A stretch of 64,000 nucleotides of DNA, taken from positions 43,930,242 to 43,994,241 of the forward strand of contig NC_061867.1 in assembly GCF_907164915.1 (NCBI RefSeq), given 5' to 3'. A program made the position numbers and the translations under genes. The notes under the pieces were generated by a model. That model had not been told where the DNA came from and searched no databases. It saw nothing but the letters and a program-made list of their open reading frames with translations. The first letter of the stretch is position 1, and each line of letters opens with the position of its first letter. Below are positions 45,685 through 57,890 of this stretch, piece by piece. The stretch is from Impatiens glandulifera. Taxonomy: Eukaryota > Streptophyta > Magnoliopsida > Ericales > Balsaminaceae.

Positions 45685-46073
45685 TGAACAAATCGATCGG
45701 AGATCGATTTGATAAAATTTGTAGCTGGAGATTGAGAGTGAATGAGATGACAAGAATGGAGAAATTGAGAAAGTGAAAATAACCTGATAAAGGGATTTCT
45801 CATTATTCAGTCATTATTTATATTGTCTCAATTACAAAATGAGTATTAAACTATTATCTATAGTCTAAATAAGTCCTTAGACTTATATTCGTTATAATGT
45901 TGGAATTAAAGTTAATTAATCTAACTAATCAATACCAAAATAACTAATACAGTTAATTAATTGCCTTAACAAATATTTGACAGTTAATTAAGTCTCTAAC
46001 AAATTTACTCAAATCATAACAACTTTGTTAAATAATATTTAAAAATAAAATAACTTATTATTTTATTTCTTCA
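45685..46073 (-). repeat. 5' LTR of third nested copia element
   Basis: 389 bp with ends TGAAGAAA...TTTGTTCA on the minus strand. The inner neighbour GGTATCAGAGC (45673-45683) is the primer site, missing its first T. Confidence 0.8.
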
Positions 46074-46228
46074 TAGTGTGAAATTCGTTTTAATCGAAGT
46101 GGATAAAGACGACAAGATGAAATGCGATGGAGATGGAAGAAAGAGAAAAAAAAAAGTGAATGCAAAGTGGTTGGAGATGGAAGAAAGAGAAAAAAAAAGT
46201 GAAAGTGAAAGAGAAAACTAAAAATAGA

Positions 46229-46845
46229 CAAGGTTTTAAAATACGTGGTCGGACCGCCGATCCAACCGGTCTGACCGCGAAACGGTAGAGGAGGCTATTC
46301 AATTTTTTACTTTAATACGTCTACCTTTCGAACCGGTCAAAATTCGGTCCGACCGGACGGTTCGACCGAAAATCCGAACCGGAAATTACCGGTTAGAAAG
46401 GTTTTTCCAAAATCATCTTCATCTCTACTGTCTTTTTCTCTCTCTTTGTACTCTTTATAGTCTGTCTTCTGCCTCTTTCTCTCTTTGTACTTTTTATAGA
46501 GATGAGAGATGAATTGTACTTCAGTTTTTTTATTACTTATTAAATTAAATTTATAGAAATAAAGATATATATTTTATTTTATTTTAATATAATTATAAAT
46601 TATTAAATTAATATCTCTTTTAATTTATGCGTTTATGGATTTCTTTCTAAATTAATGTTTATGAAAATGTATTAAATTTGAAAAATGTCTTAATATATAT
46701 ATATATTATTTATGTACCAATATATTTAAATTATTTTTTTTAAAATTTAAAATTCGGTCCAACCAGTGGTGTAACCGGTTGAACGAGTTGGACCGAAGTT
46801 CGCCCAAAAAATCAGGTCATGACCGGAACGATTTTCAAAACTTTG
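46229..46845. mobile_element. hAT-like MITE with CAAGGTTTTAAAAT ends and CCGGTC-rich arms
   Basis: The left end CAAGGTTTTAAAAT and the inverted right end CAAAGTTTTGAAAAT form imperfect inverted ends. Both inner arms are rich in GGTCCGACCGG / AACCGGT motifs, with an AT-rich centre. The flanks AAAATAGA and GAAATAGG could be a worn 8-bp target duplication. The pattern is common in plant non-autonomous elements; superfamily assignment is tentative. Confidence 0.55.
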
Positions 46846-47820
46846 GAAATAGGGAAAAAGTGGGAGATGAAGGTACATAGCAGCGGAAATATGGGTTACA
46901 AACAGATTAGTCTTTATTTCGAATTTCTTTTTAACACGACAGAATTTTAATAATAAATAATTATAGTTTAGTTTTGAATGGTGCAGAAAAGGGCACATGG
47001 GTAATCGGAACAGAAGATATTATTAGATCATGATGCAAGTCAAAGTAAAAGCATTTATGAAAAGGAGTATCGAATGCTACCATTTATTTTATTATATTAT
47101 ATAATAATAATTTAAATATATATAAAAATATGAATAATTAAATAAAAGAGTGATATGTGGAGGAAATTTGAGAGTGAAAAGAAGATGAGAGATCGTGCTG
47201 AAAAAAAAAAAAGAAATTATTTTGTTTGGACCCAATGTCCTCCCCAAATTCCTTTCCTATCATCTTTTCTCTAATTAAATTTAGAATTTATTTAATAATA
47301 TAATAAAAAATGTAGAAAAAAATAATAAAAATAAATAAGTTTTGAGAAGTTTGACCTCAAAACCATGTCCATCCTATAACCAACAAAATTATACTTAATA
47401 ATATATTTATAATTCAATTGTCAGCCTAATATGAATATTAATAGTTTATAAACCCAGAAATTAGGTCTGGATAGGTTAAACCTGAACCTATCTATCCACC
47501 ATCACTCATAGAATATATTATTGAAAAGAGTTTACGTACCATTGTCTTCTTAGAAGTGAGTTGCAAATGAACTCATATGACGATGATGATGAAGAAGATG
47601 ATGAAACAAAGGCAATAATTGCAACTGTTTTGATACAGTTGGTGAGAATTTAACACTCAACAACACCTTCACGTTTGTTACATACAGTTCAACAGCTCCC
47701 ATTGCTGATGATGATGATCGAGTTAGCTATGGTTGATTTGACCATTTCACCAGACTTTTCACACACTTACTTAATAATAACATTTCATCAAACACTTTTG
47801 CATGCTAAATCTCCACAATC
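46846..47820. other. Intergenic and presumed promoter of the LRR receptor-like gene
   Basis: AT-rich. A GATGATGATGAAGAAG trinucleotide run lies at about 47580-47606. No TATA box at a convincing distance from the ATG was picked out. No other gene seen. Confidence 0.4.
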
Positions 47821-50800
47821 ATGCAAAATCATCTCATCTTTCTATCTATTCTACTGATTTCATTCCAATCCTCTATCTCCTTCGCCATAGATGCCGGTAA
47901 TCACTACATCCCCGACGAAAGAGACGCGCTGATTCAACTCAGAGACTCACTTAACTCCAAAATTCTACATGCAAACTGGACAGGACCTCCATGTTACAAG
48001 AATCAAACCAGATGGATCGGTATTGATTGCTACGATTGGCACGTAACTTCAATCATCCTCGATAACCTCAATCTATCTGGTTCTCTCCCCAGTAATATCT
48101 CAGCACTGAGAAGTTTATCTTTCCTGACTCGACTCAGTCTCGCTGGGAATTCAATCTCTGGACGACTCCCTGACTTGAAAGGCTTATACCGTCTCGAATC
48201 GATTTCCTTATCTTCCAATCGCTTCTTCGGTCCTATTCCTTACGAATACGTAGGATTTCCCAAACTGTTTCGTCTAGATCTACAAGAGAATTCACTATCG
48301 GGTTCACTTCCTCCTTTCGATCAACAGAGTCTTAGGGTTTTCAATGTGTCGCGTAATCGGCTTAGTGGATCGATCCCTGTGAATTCGGTTTTAGGAAGAT
48401 TTTCTGCGAATTCTTTTCGAGATAACGCTGGGTTATGCGGACCGCCGTTAGTTGAGGCGTGTTCTGGTTATCCTCCTTCTATTGAAGGAGAAAGGAAGAG
48501 AGAAAGAAGGAATGTTATTGTTCGACATCCATGGATTGTTGCTTTGATTGCAGTTCTTACCAGTTCGTTCATGGTTGTAATGATATGTTGCTATTGTAGA
48601 AATATCCGTAAGAAGAAAGCAAGACAAGGTAAGTCTAATTCTTTTAATTATTTAAATTTTATAAAAATTAATTTTAAATTTTAATTCATTATCATTTAAA
48701 AATATAAAAGATGTAATTATTTGAATTAAATAAGACCATACTTATCTGTTTTGTATCAAATATTTTAGAATAATAAAATATGAAATTTCATTTTAACTCT
48801 ATATTTATTTTGTCACTAATATTTATATCTATGTTTCATATTTTTATTTATATATTTAAATGAAAATATTAATGATTAAGTTGATGTAATTTATTAAATT
48901 ATTTATATATTTATTTTAATTAAAAATCATTTTAAATTTAAAAACTATATAGAATTCTTGCGATCTCTATTCCCCTCATATGGGAAGACAAAACAGTCCT
49001 ATTTAAAAATATATTTTATTATTTTTTTCTTATACGATGAAAAAAAAATATTCGTATAAATATCATTTCTGACCAACTTATATATTAAATAAGTTAGCTA
49101 AAAGCTTCTAACAAAAAAAACATTTATTTTTTATTTAAAATCATTGTTATTTTCAAAAAAGAAATTATATTTCAACCTATTAAAACCATGATTATGAGTA
49201 TATTACTCTTTCTTATCTTATTTGTATTTTCACTCTAGAGGTAGTAGTCTCAAACCATCTTAATGAATATATTAGTTAGTGTAATATATCACTAAATTAT
49301 AATCTTTACATAAATCTTATCAAAAAATTTATTTGTATCTCAAAAAATTGTAAAATAGTCCATCTAGAAAGATAAATAATATTTGTAATAAATTAATATT
49401 CATCCATAATATCACATACCTCTTCAAAAAAATTAAAAATTTTCATCTTATCTCAAGTACATGAAATGAATTTTTTTAAAGAGGTAAATGATATTTTATT
49501 AAATTTCAAAATTACTCTTCAGATTATTCCTTAAAATATATATAAGGTGAATAGTGTTTGATTGTGCTTTATATATTATTAAATAAATATGAAATATAAT
49601 TATATATATTAATTTAAATATTTTTATTATTTTGTTTTTCAATTTTTTAAAATTATTTTAATTTAATTATTTATTATTTTACCTTTTTATTTAATAATAT
49701 TAAATATAATTATATATATTATTAAATAAATATGAAATATAATTATATATATATATATTAATTTAAATATTTTTATTATTTTATTTTTCAATTATTTTAA
49801 TTTTTATTTAATTATTTATTATGTAAACTTTTTATTTAATAATATATTTTTAAAATAAAATAATTATTTTTCTTCAACAATAATATTATTTATTATTTTC
49901 CAACGATAATAACATAATATTTTAAATAAAAAAATTACAACTATAATAATATTATAAATTAAAATAATAAATATTTATCAATTATATAAAATATATAAGA
50001 ATATAATTTAATTAAATATTTTAATTAATACTAATTAAATTACTAAAAATAATTAATAATTTTAAAATACCAATACAAAATCCATTAAACTAGTTTTAAT
50101 TGATTTCAGAGAAGGCTAGAAGAAAAATGCAATGGTCAAATGATAACAATAGAGAAGAATCGAAGAAGAAAGGTGAGGAATTAGAATTTGTAGATGAAAA
50201 TAGAGGAGTGAAGAAGTTCAACATGGACGATTTATTGAAGGCTCCCGGCGAAGTGATCGGAAAAGGTGAAATGGGGTCTACTTACAAAGCGTTAATAGAA
50301 GCCGGCGGCCCTGCCGTCGCCGTAAAAAGGTTGAAGTACGTGGAATCATTGAAAAGGAGAGACTTTGTACAGCAAACCCGGCTGATCGGAAACCTACGCC
50401 ATGAGAATCTCGTGGAAATTATCTGTTTTTATTACTCGAAGAAGGATAAACTCATCGTATATGACTTCGTTCCTAATATTGGAAACCTTTTTCAGCTACT
50501 CCATGGTTAGTTAACTTCAACTCTTATTATTATTATTATTTGTTTAATCACATTTTATATCAATAACAAAAAATATATATATAGATTTGAAATTTACATA
50601 GAATAATTTTTTATCAAAAAATTTATTTGGGCTAGTTTTATAATAATATCAAATAAACAAACAAAATAAATCAAGTTTACATACAAAATGATGTCAAATT
50701 ACCGTTGTTATTGTCAAATACATACAAAATATTTTGGGCTACCCGGGTTTTAACCCGGACAGCCTTGTACTTTGGACAGCCTTATAATAATAAACCTTTT

Positions 50801-52406
50801 TTTTTAAGTACTAAACTATCTTTTTCTTCTAATCATTCTACTAGTCTGATAAAAGAAAATGAGTTTTTTTTTTTTTTTTTTTTTTATTTACATTTTCTTC
50901 TAATCATTCTACTATTTTTATAAAAGAAAATGAGTTTTTTTTTTCTGACATTTTATAGTTAAGGGGTTAGGTGATTTGTATACAAAGATGCATAATTAAA
51001 TGATTGATGAAAGTTTTTGTTTATTAGCCTATATATAGTTGATTGATTTGGTAGGATAAGAGATGAGTTAGGTGGATTAGATCCATTTTATTCGTTTTTC
51101 AAACCTCATTACTAAATTATACTTGGGTGAATATACGTTAGGGTTGCTCAAGTTCGTCACGAATAACACGAAAAAAAAAATTTATTTACCCTAAAATTGT
51201 GACATAACCTTCTAATTTTTTTAATTTAATTTATTATTTATTTTTTAATTCTTAAAAATAGGTAAAACCATAGTTAACCGTATTTTGAAACCCTAAAAAA
51301 ATTAGGTGATTAGACCAAATAATACAATGCAAGCAAAAACTTTTAAGTGCGGTTAGAATTTTTACACATTTGGATGTGGGAATTTGTGGTTCGATTAAAT
51401 CGAATAAATGCTTCTGGAATAAAAATTGTGGATCCATCACGATCTTTTTAATAAGAGAAAATAAAATTTGGGTCAAAAGAAAATGTCATTTTAGAGTTTT
51501 ATCTCTCCGTGTTATTTTTTCATGCTTTCCCCCAACTTCAATTGAATATACCTAAAATTTATATTAAAAATACTTATCATAATAGTACTAAATTGTGTAT
51601 AAATTGGTTTATCTTGAAAAAGGATTTTTTACTTTTATTATTTATATATTTCAAACATCTAATTTAATAATATAATAACTTAACTGTTAGGAAAAATCTT
51701 ACTATAATTTAGAATAACAAATAATCCATTAAAGTAGTTTATATAAAATATTTTTTATTGCTATTTAGAATGACTTGAAGTTGAGACGAAAAAATAATAA
51801 CCAAGTATTTATTTGATAGGGAATAATGACGTGGGGAAAATGACTTTAAATTGGTGTTCAAGATTGTGCATAATCAAACAAATAGCAAAAACAATAGCAT
51901 TCCTTCACAAATACCAACCGTCAACTAAGGTTCCTCATGGCAACCTTAAATCATCAAACGTGATCATCCAAAGATGTTGCAGCAGCAACCAAATCGCCCA
52001 AAGCTCTTACCACGTAAAGCTAACCGATTATGGCTTCTTATCGTTATTGTTTCCAAGAACTTCATGTGCCAAGCTAGCCATAGGCAAAACCCCGGAATTC
52101 TTGCAAGGAAAAAGACTCACGCAAAAAGCAGATGTTTATTGTTTTGGAATGTTAGCATTAGAGGTCATAACGGGTAAGCTTGAGGGCGATTTATTAGAAT
52201 GGGTAAGGAAGGTTGCGAATAATAATTTGTCGATAGATTTGTTGTTGGGCGGTGAAATGATGGTGTTTGCTAAGGATGATCGTGAGCGTCGTCAAATGTT
52301 CGAAATGATGGAGGTGGCATTTTGGTGTTTGGATGGTGTGCCCGAAAGGCGGTTAGGGATGAATGAAGTTGTAAGAAGGATTGAAGAAATTGAGCAATTG
52401 AAGTAA
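47821..52406 (+). CDS. LRR receptor-like protein kinase, predicted inactive (pseudokinase)
   Basis: Three exons: 47821-48628, 50110-50505 and 51820-52406, GT-AG introns, both phase 1, 596 aa. Residues 1-22 are a signal peptide. LRRs fill about 60-200 (LSLAGNSISGRLPDL, LSSNRFFGPIPYEY, LDLQENSLSGSLPP, NVSRNRLSGSIP), followed by NAGLCGPPL. One transmembrane helix lies at about 238-259, then basic RNIRKKKAR. The kinase-like domain starts near 306 (FNMDDLLKAPGEVIGKGEMG). VAVK Lys342 is kept, but the catalytic HRD is HGN (441-443, in VPHGNLKSSN), while DFG is DYG (471-473). Loss of the HRD Asp is typical of inactive receptor kinases of LRR group III, plasma-membrane proteins that signal through partners. 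The N-terminal Cys pair is spaced unusually. The gene looks intact. Confidence 0.9.
48629..50109 (+). other. Intron 1 of the LRR receptor-like gene
   Basis: 1481 bp, CAAG/GTAAGT donor and TTTCAG acceptor, very AT-rich. It contains two near copies of a roughly 100-bp block (ATTAAATAAATATGAAATAT...TTTTTCAATT) starting near 49578 and 49722. Confidence 0.85.
50506..51819 (+). other. Intron 2 of the LRR receptor-like gene
   Basis: 1314 bp, CATG/GTTAGT donor and TGATAG acceptor. It contains a tandem duplication of TTCTTCTAATCATTCTACTA...AAAAGAAAATGAG followed each time by a poly-T run (about 50818-50885 and 50894-50945). Confidence 0.8.
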
Positions 52407-54119
52407 TCATCGTATGATAAATCCTAATGGTTTCGATGTTCATTCTAAATTTGTTGTACTTTCATTTTCTTTCTCTTTTGCTTGTTTGTGTTATTTGTAA
52501 ATGAAAATTAGTTTATGGCTAAAAAATTTGTTTGATGTAAATTTTTAAAGACAGGTTATTTGGACAATTTTATTAAATTAACATTAGTATTGAAATTATT
52601 AACTATTATAGAAAAATAAAGTAAATAGTTATGATTTATGGGATTTAATAAGAATAATTTGTACACAATGAACTATGATTTATTTAAAAAATTCAAATCA
52701 ATTCATTTTTTTTTATCAAAAACATAATAAAACATACAAATATAACATACAAAACTAGAGTTTAAAATTAAATTTTAAAAAAAATAATAATAACAATTAA
52801 TTAACTCAAATTGTTTTTAGAATAACAATACGGTCCTCAAAAGAATTAACATATTTTTAAGATTTAATCTCTGAAATCGTCGTAAGAATAACATTATAAA
52901 TAATCATTAACGATTTATTTTGATGGTTAAATATCATCAAATTTCTTTATAGTCATATAATTCATTAAAAAATAATAAAAATAAAGACTTTACTGTAAGT
53001 CTAACTCTTTTAATTGTATAATCCATACATTTCAATAATCAAATAGAATTTCGGTTAAAATAATAAAAAAAAGCTTCAAATATTTGTCATAAGTTTTTTT
53101 TTTTTCACAATGTTTCCTAACAAGTTAGATCATGTTTGACTTTATTTCTAACTATGAACAGTAGTGTTTCATTGAAGTTCCAATCAAAACCCATAATGGT
53201 AGTTCAAAACTGTCTTAAATACCAGAAACTGAAAATGCTCGTTCGACCTAATTCCAGCCAACGGTTAGCCAGGTCGAGCCATGATTGTCGGTATATTCAA
53301 ATTCAATAGAACTTCAGCAGGATTCAGAATAGGTTTAATCTTTATTTTAAACAAACATTATTTGCATCAGATTGACCTCAACAATGAAATACTAAAACAA
53401 AAATGTAATCTGCAATATGACATTCTACAGGGTCAGGAATTGTTTGATTCCTGAGACAATGCTTTATATTATTATTATTGTTCTTATTCTTTAATATAAC
53501 TTATATCCTCAAACCTTACTTTATGATCATATTAGAAAAAAAAAATCTACATTTGTTATTGTGATGTCCCATATTCGAAAATCATTATCTTCATTTGTAA
53601 CTTTTAAGAATTTGGTTAAACTATTTATATTGGCTACTGATCACCCTTTAAAACATAGAACAAATGCTATTGTTCCAACTCACAAATGTTCTTTATTACC
53701 AAAGTTGAGACTCTTAGACCTCCTTCCATCCATCTTGGACTACAATCCATATCTCCCTTCATCCCTTGTGAACCACCATCATAATGTAGAAAAAGAGCTT
53801 TGTGTATACACATGATGAAGGAGATGTTCAACACATGATCATGAATTCAAATTAACCGGCCCTAGTTCAACATAATTTTTATCATATATAACACCAAATT
53901 GAGAAACTTCTTTGGATGATAATCTTAACATCCCAAATGGTTTCAGGAAACGAGTTAGATAATGCAAAATGCCTTTTTATCTAATTGTCTTTTACAAAGG
54001 TTTGTCGGAAAATTATAGTGTATGTATAGTAGTTTTTGATAAGTACCCAACTCCATTCATGAAAATTTGTGATGCTTTTCTGAAAAGCACCACATCTAGT
54101 CCACATGCAAGTTTTCCAA
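52407..54119. other. Intergenic, AT-rich, no clear gene
   Basis: The first about 150 bases probably hold the 3' untranslated region of the LRR gene. Around 53100-53330 the composition is less biased, but no protein match was found. 53561-53815 is an 84-aa open frame that may be a copia scrap; it cannot be supported. Confidence 0.4.
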
Positions 54120-54410
54120 AGATAAAAGGTTACATGGGTGTGTCAAAAAACTTCAAACCCCATATTGTTGTTAAACGTTTCTCCCAATCTTATAGGATTG
54201 ATTGTGAAGAAATGTTTGCCCCTGATGCAAAGTAGACCATATCAGACTTCTCCTATCACTGACTGACAATTTCATCAATTGGAATTGGATGTCAATAACA
54301 CATTTCTTAATGAAGATATGAAAGAAGTATATATAGAAATACCACCAGGAATAGAAGCTCAGCCTAGTGAAGTATGCTCACTTGACAAAAAAATTTAACC
54401 ACTTCGTCAA
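54120..54410 (+). pseudogene. copia reverse transcriptase remnant
   Basis: The plus strand reads KPHIVVKRFSQSYRIDCEEM and FAPDAK, then after a frameshift IRLLLSLTDNFINWNWMSIT, EVYIEIPPGIEAQPSEV and CSLDKK. This is the RT N-terminal part (normally K-A-R-L-V-V-K-G-F ... F-A-P-V-A-K ... E-V-Y-M). No LTRs were found around it. Confidence 0.75.
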
Positions 54411-54614
54411 CTACACTATCTTCTTTCTTATATAGTATTATTACCTATGTTATAGATATGATATCCTATGAATAGATGATATGTATCATTTAAGAAAACA
54501 CTGTCAATAATACAATTTTTCTTTAATTCCATACATATTCAACAGCTTCCCCAGAAGAGAGTAAATTAAGTAGATTTAAGACTTAAATACTTATGATAAG
54601 ATGTGAAATATACC

Positions 54615-56129
54615 TTAAGACAAAAGCACAAGTCCAAGATACATGGCTCCAGCTAGAAACAAGAAAGATATTAGTCCCCTGCACATGCAACTTGCAATTA
54701 GAACAAATAATACTCTAGAAACTGATTTTCAAAAGCTTATTTATGGGAATTATTAAACAACCAAAAACAGAGGATATTACAGATAATAATGAATAATCAG
54801 TTGAGATCTAATTAATGATGATCAAGACTTCATCTTTTGGAAGTGAGCAATATCTTTGATAATTTGAGTTTGTAGTTATATAGTAGATTAAGATTTGATT
54901 ATAAAATTGATGATAGAGTTATGTATCGTATTATAGTTGGTTAGGGATTGATTTTAGGGGAAATTGATAAATTGTCCAAGTAAGTTATCTGAAGTTTTGA
55001 ATGGGACTCCGAACTCACTTGCTTTTTCGATCTTTTGATCAACACCTTGAAATAACAACTTCATAAAATTTAATCGGTATCCATAGGAAAAGACCTCTGC
55101 TGAGATCGGCTAGAACAGGGATCTAATTAGTCAAAATGAATTACTGAATAACTTAGTAGAACTGATATGACCACTATAGATGGTCCGATACTGAATAAAT
55201 GAGTCTCTCGGAGAAGATCCTAATTGAAAAGAATTTCAATCGATTAATAACATGTAAGTGCATAAAGGAAAAACATTTAAAAATAACTTCTTTAACATGA
55301 TTAATAAAGTACATGATACAAAACATAGCATAAAGGCAAGACACTTATTATGTAGTTTAAGAGTGCATATCTAAATCATCGGCATAGGATTTGATGAGAC
55401 AGGACATTGTAATCCGGACATACTAGCATATGTTATGTTCTTTGATATTATCAAATGGCTGATCTTATAAACTGAGAGTATGCAATGCTCAGAATAAACA
55501 AACATATGGGTGGAGGTTAGAAAATCAACAAGTTCATTGGAAAGCACACACGAGACATCACATATCTATACACTTGGTGGTACTAAACTATATGAGGTTG
55601 CAGAATCCCTTTTAAATTTCAAATAATTTCCATGCCCTATTTCACAATGTTTTTATGATGGGAGGTAGCATCACAGATACCTCAACACTTCGAACAAAGG
55701 AACACTTTTGAAAATCTGTTATCTAGATTGGGAAATGTTCATTTTGTCGGGTGTATGGATCAGTATTTGTAATTGACTGATTGTAGGACTAGTATGAAAG
55801 ACGAATGTCAATATCTAAATCACGACAGTTACAATGAGAACTCACCAGATGATGCCCCATCCAAAACCACTACAAGGACAAGGACAAATTTCTGCAAACT
55901 TCTCAGCATCACTGGAATGAACTCTTCGCGATATCGCTTGTTCATATATATCTGTATCAAAAAGAGTAAACCATAAATTGCCTGGCCACAGAGCTTACCA
56001 TAGACAGAAAACAAACTGTTCATGACACCTGCATTTTTAAGAAATCATAAGGTAGACAGACTATAATACATATGGAAAAGGAAATGCTAGACATGTAAAG
56101 TTAAGATGAGTAGATAAAATATTACCCAT
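54615..56129 (-). CDS. Unrecognised small membrane protein, four exons (candidate)
   Basis: Proposed exons on the minus strand: 56129-56126, 56028-55999, 55951-55846 and 54678-54615. All three introns have canonical ends (ATGG/GTAATA, TGCAG; TATG/GTAAGC, ATACAG; TCTG/GTGAGT, TGCAG) and the phases agree, giving 67 aa. Residues 1-42 are hydrophilic (MGVMNSLFSVY, then AISRRVHSSDAEKF and the Cys-rich EICPCPCSGFG). Residues about 43-66 form one hydrophobic helix (GLISFLFLAGAMYLGLVLLS) ending at the stop, so it would be a tail-anchored membrane protein. No family recognised. The first exon contributes only four coding bases and is the weakest part; further 5' exons, possibly near 56140-56310 or 56440-56520, may exist. 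It could also be the 3' end of a longer or decayed gene. Confidence 0.45.
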
Positions 56130-57126
56130 TTAAAGGATAACATAAAGAAGGATATGGAATTTTGTTGTTTCTTGCAGCACCCAAATGACGGCAAGCAGGA
56201 AGAGATTAAATCCTGATAAGAGCAGCGATATCATCCTGTCTGTATTTGACGCGTCTTTCTCTTTTCTCTTCTTCCAGAATCCAGAAAGCAACTACTCACT
56301 AACAAATCATTTACATTGTAAAGAATGAAATTTCATATGTATTTCATGAACAGGTTCTATTCAATCAAAATCACATAGTCTAGACAACCCATTGCATAGA
56401 AACAAAATCAAAGACCGAGGAAGGCGAGGAAAACCACTTGCTCACGGTTGCAACATTTGTGGAGTCCCCAATTTGGCATTTTACAGTCGCCACGTTCCTC
56501 TGAGTATGAAATTCTTAGCTGCAATAATCCATACCATAAGTAAAGAGTAAAGATCCGAATTTCCATTGACACCCATCTCGAAGTTAATGAAACACTCATT
56601 CACAGAAGAACACTGTATGTATGGGTAAATCCCTGCAACAACTTCGGCTATATTTTTTATGATTCAAAACAAAATTAAAATAATCTTTACAAAGTGATTC
56701 ATGGTTAAGGTTCATTTCTAAATGAATGGAAATACTTCTTTAGAAAGTGATTCTTGTTTAGATTAATTTCTAGATGAATAAGTTTAAAAAATATTTAAGG
56801 TTTAGAAAAGTTATTCATTTTAAAGAGAGAAAAAACAAATCTCTTTATGAATATAAAGGAACTTTTATCATTGTTATCTTCTTCAACATATTTTTTCTTC
56901 TTTGTTTCTGTTTATACTAATTGGTTAATTTTCAAAAACTTACAATGATATTTGAGGAATTTTCAAGAACTTACAATGATATTTGAGGAATTTGAGTAGC
57001 AGGACAAGTGAGGAAGACTTATTGGTATGAGTTGAATTGAATAAGACCGATACTAAAATAAATAAATGTATTATTTTTTACACTTTTATGTATCAAAATC
57101 TTTTAAAAGTTATAATCAATTAGTAG
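56130..57126. other. Possible 5' exons of the small gene, then intergenic
   Basis: 56140-56300 and 56440-56520 have balanced composition and splice-like borders (TTGCAG/CT near 56519), with short open frames on the minus strand, one of which (MISLLLSGFNLFLLAVIW) ends in a TAA immediately before the proposed ATG. Beyond 56640 the sequence is AT-rich. At about 56933-56995 a 29-bp unit (AACTTACAATGATATTTGAG) occurs twice. Confidence 0.35.
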
Positions 57127-57639
57127 TGGAATGGTTGTCTCCTTTGTGTAAGGTTGTAGTGCATCGGAATCGATAAAAAGAAGGATTGAGCCAAACTCCA
57201 ATCATATTCACACCCAATAGTGGTATTAGAGTTAGGAATTATGGTTTGTAATTGGAGTTTCAGATTGAGTTAGAGGATATCAGTTGTCTTCACCAATAAC
57301 TCTTTGATCGATTAGTGTATTCTTCTCTTCACGATCAAACCAGAGCGAGAGCACGATTCATCTGTCATTGTTGTCTTCTACTTCCAGCTAGTGAGAGAAA
57401 GAGATTCTCTCAAGGTTTGTGGGTAGAGAGAGAGTGGGAGAAGGAAGAAGAGGAGTTGTCGTTGAGTTTGCAATGCCAGTTCCCTCTAGGCCTTAAGTTT
57501 CTGCTTCTGCCCTACTCTTCTAGCCAGCATCTTTATGCTACTAGAGGAAGGAAGAAGAATCCCCTACTGCTACCTTCTAGAGAACTTCTGGAGGACGAAG
57601 AAAGTCGAAGTTGTCGTTATCTTGTTCAACCGTTATCGG

Positions 57640-57890
57640 TGCTGCGTTTGTCACGACCGCTAAGAATCGAAGCATCCTTGCCGCTCGCATTTGTCGTTGA
57701 AAGGAGTTGTCGCAGCTCGCGTTTGCCACTGGAGAAGGAGCTGTCGCCGCTCGCGTTTGTCGTTGGAGAAGGAGTTGTCGCCGCGCTTTTGAGAAGACGA
57801 AGCAGCCCAGCCGTTCGCGTTTGTCGCTGGAGAAGGAGCTGCCACCACCGCGTCGCTGGAGGAGAAGAAGAGGAGCTGTCGCCAATCTGT
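57640..57890 (+). repeat. GC-rich tandem repeat of about 34 bp
   Basis: Repeats of the type CGCTCGCGTTTGTCGTTGGA / GAAGGAGTTGTCGC, about six imperfect units, inside a GC-rich leader that keeps an open frame on both strands (57315-57953 plus, 57577-57987 minus). The double-sided openness comes from the repeat and composition and is not evidence of a protein. Confidence 0.7.

Larger units (their letters stand above)
37830..46073 (-). mobile_element. Third copia element of the nest, itself interrupted at 42104-45273
   Basis: The right LTR (45685-46073) is followed on the minus strand by primer site, gag start, a 3.2-kb insertion of another copia element, then the rest of gag and pol, a polypurine tract (eight G, 37993-38000) and a truncated 3' LTR (37830-37992). 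Over the shared part the two LTRs differ at about 7 positions plus a small indel. The left LTR has lost its outer part, so no target duplication can be read. Confidence 0.88.

Noticed and set aside
53561..53815. 84-aa plus-strand frame upstream of the copia RT scrap
   Set aside because: Faint resemblance to copia linker sequence only; not enough to call.
56408..56599. 63-aa minus-strand frame as a gene
   Set aside because: It crosses a likely splice acceptor (TTGCAG) and shows no family; at best part of the 5' region of the small gene.
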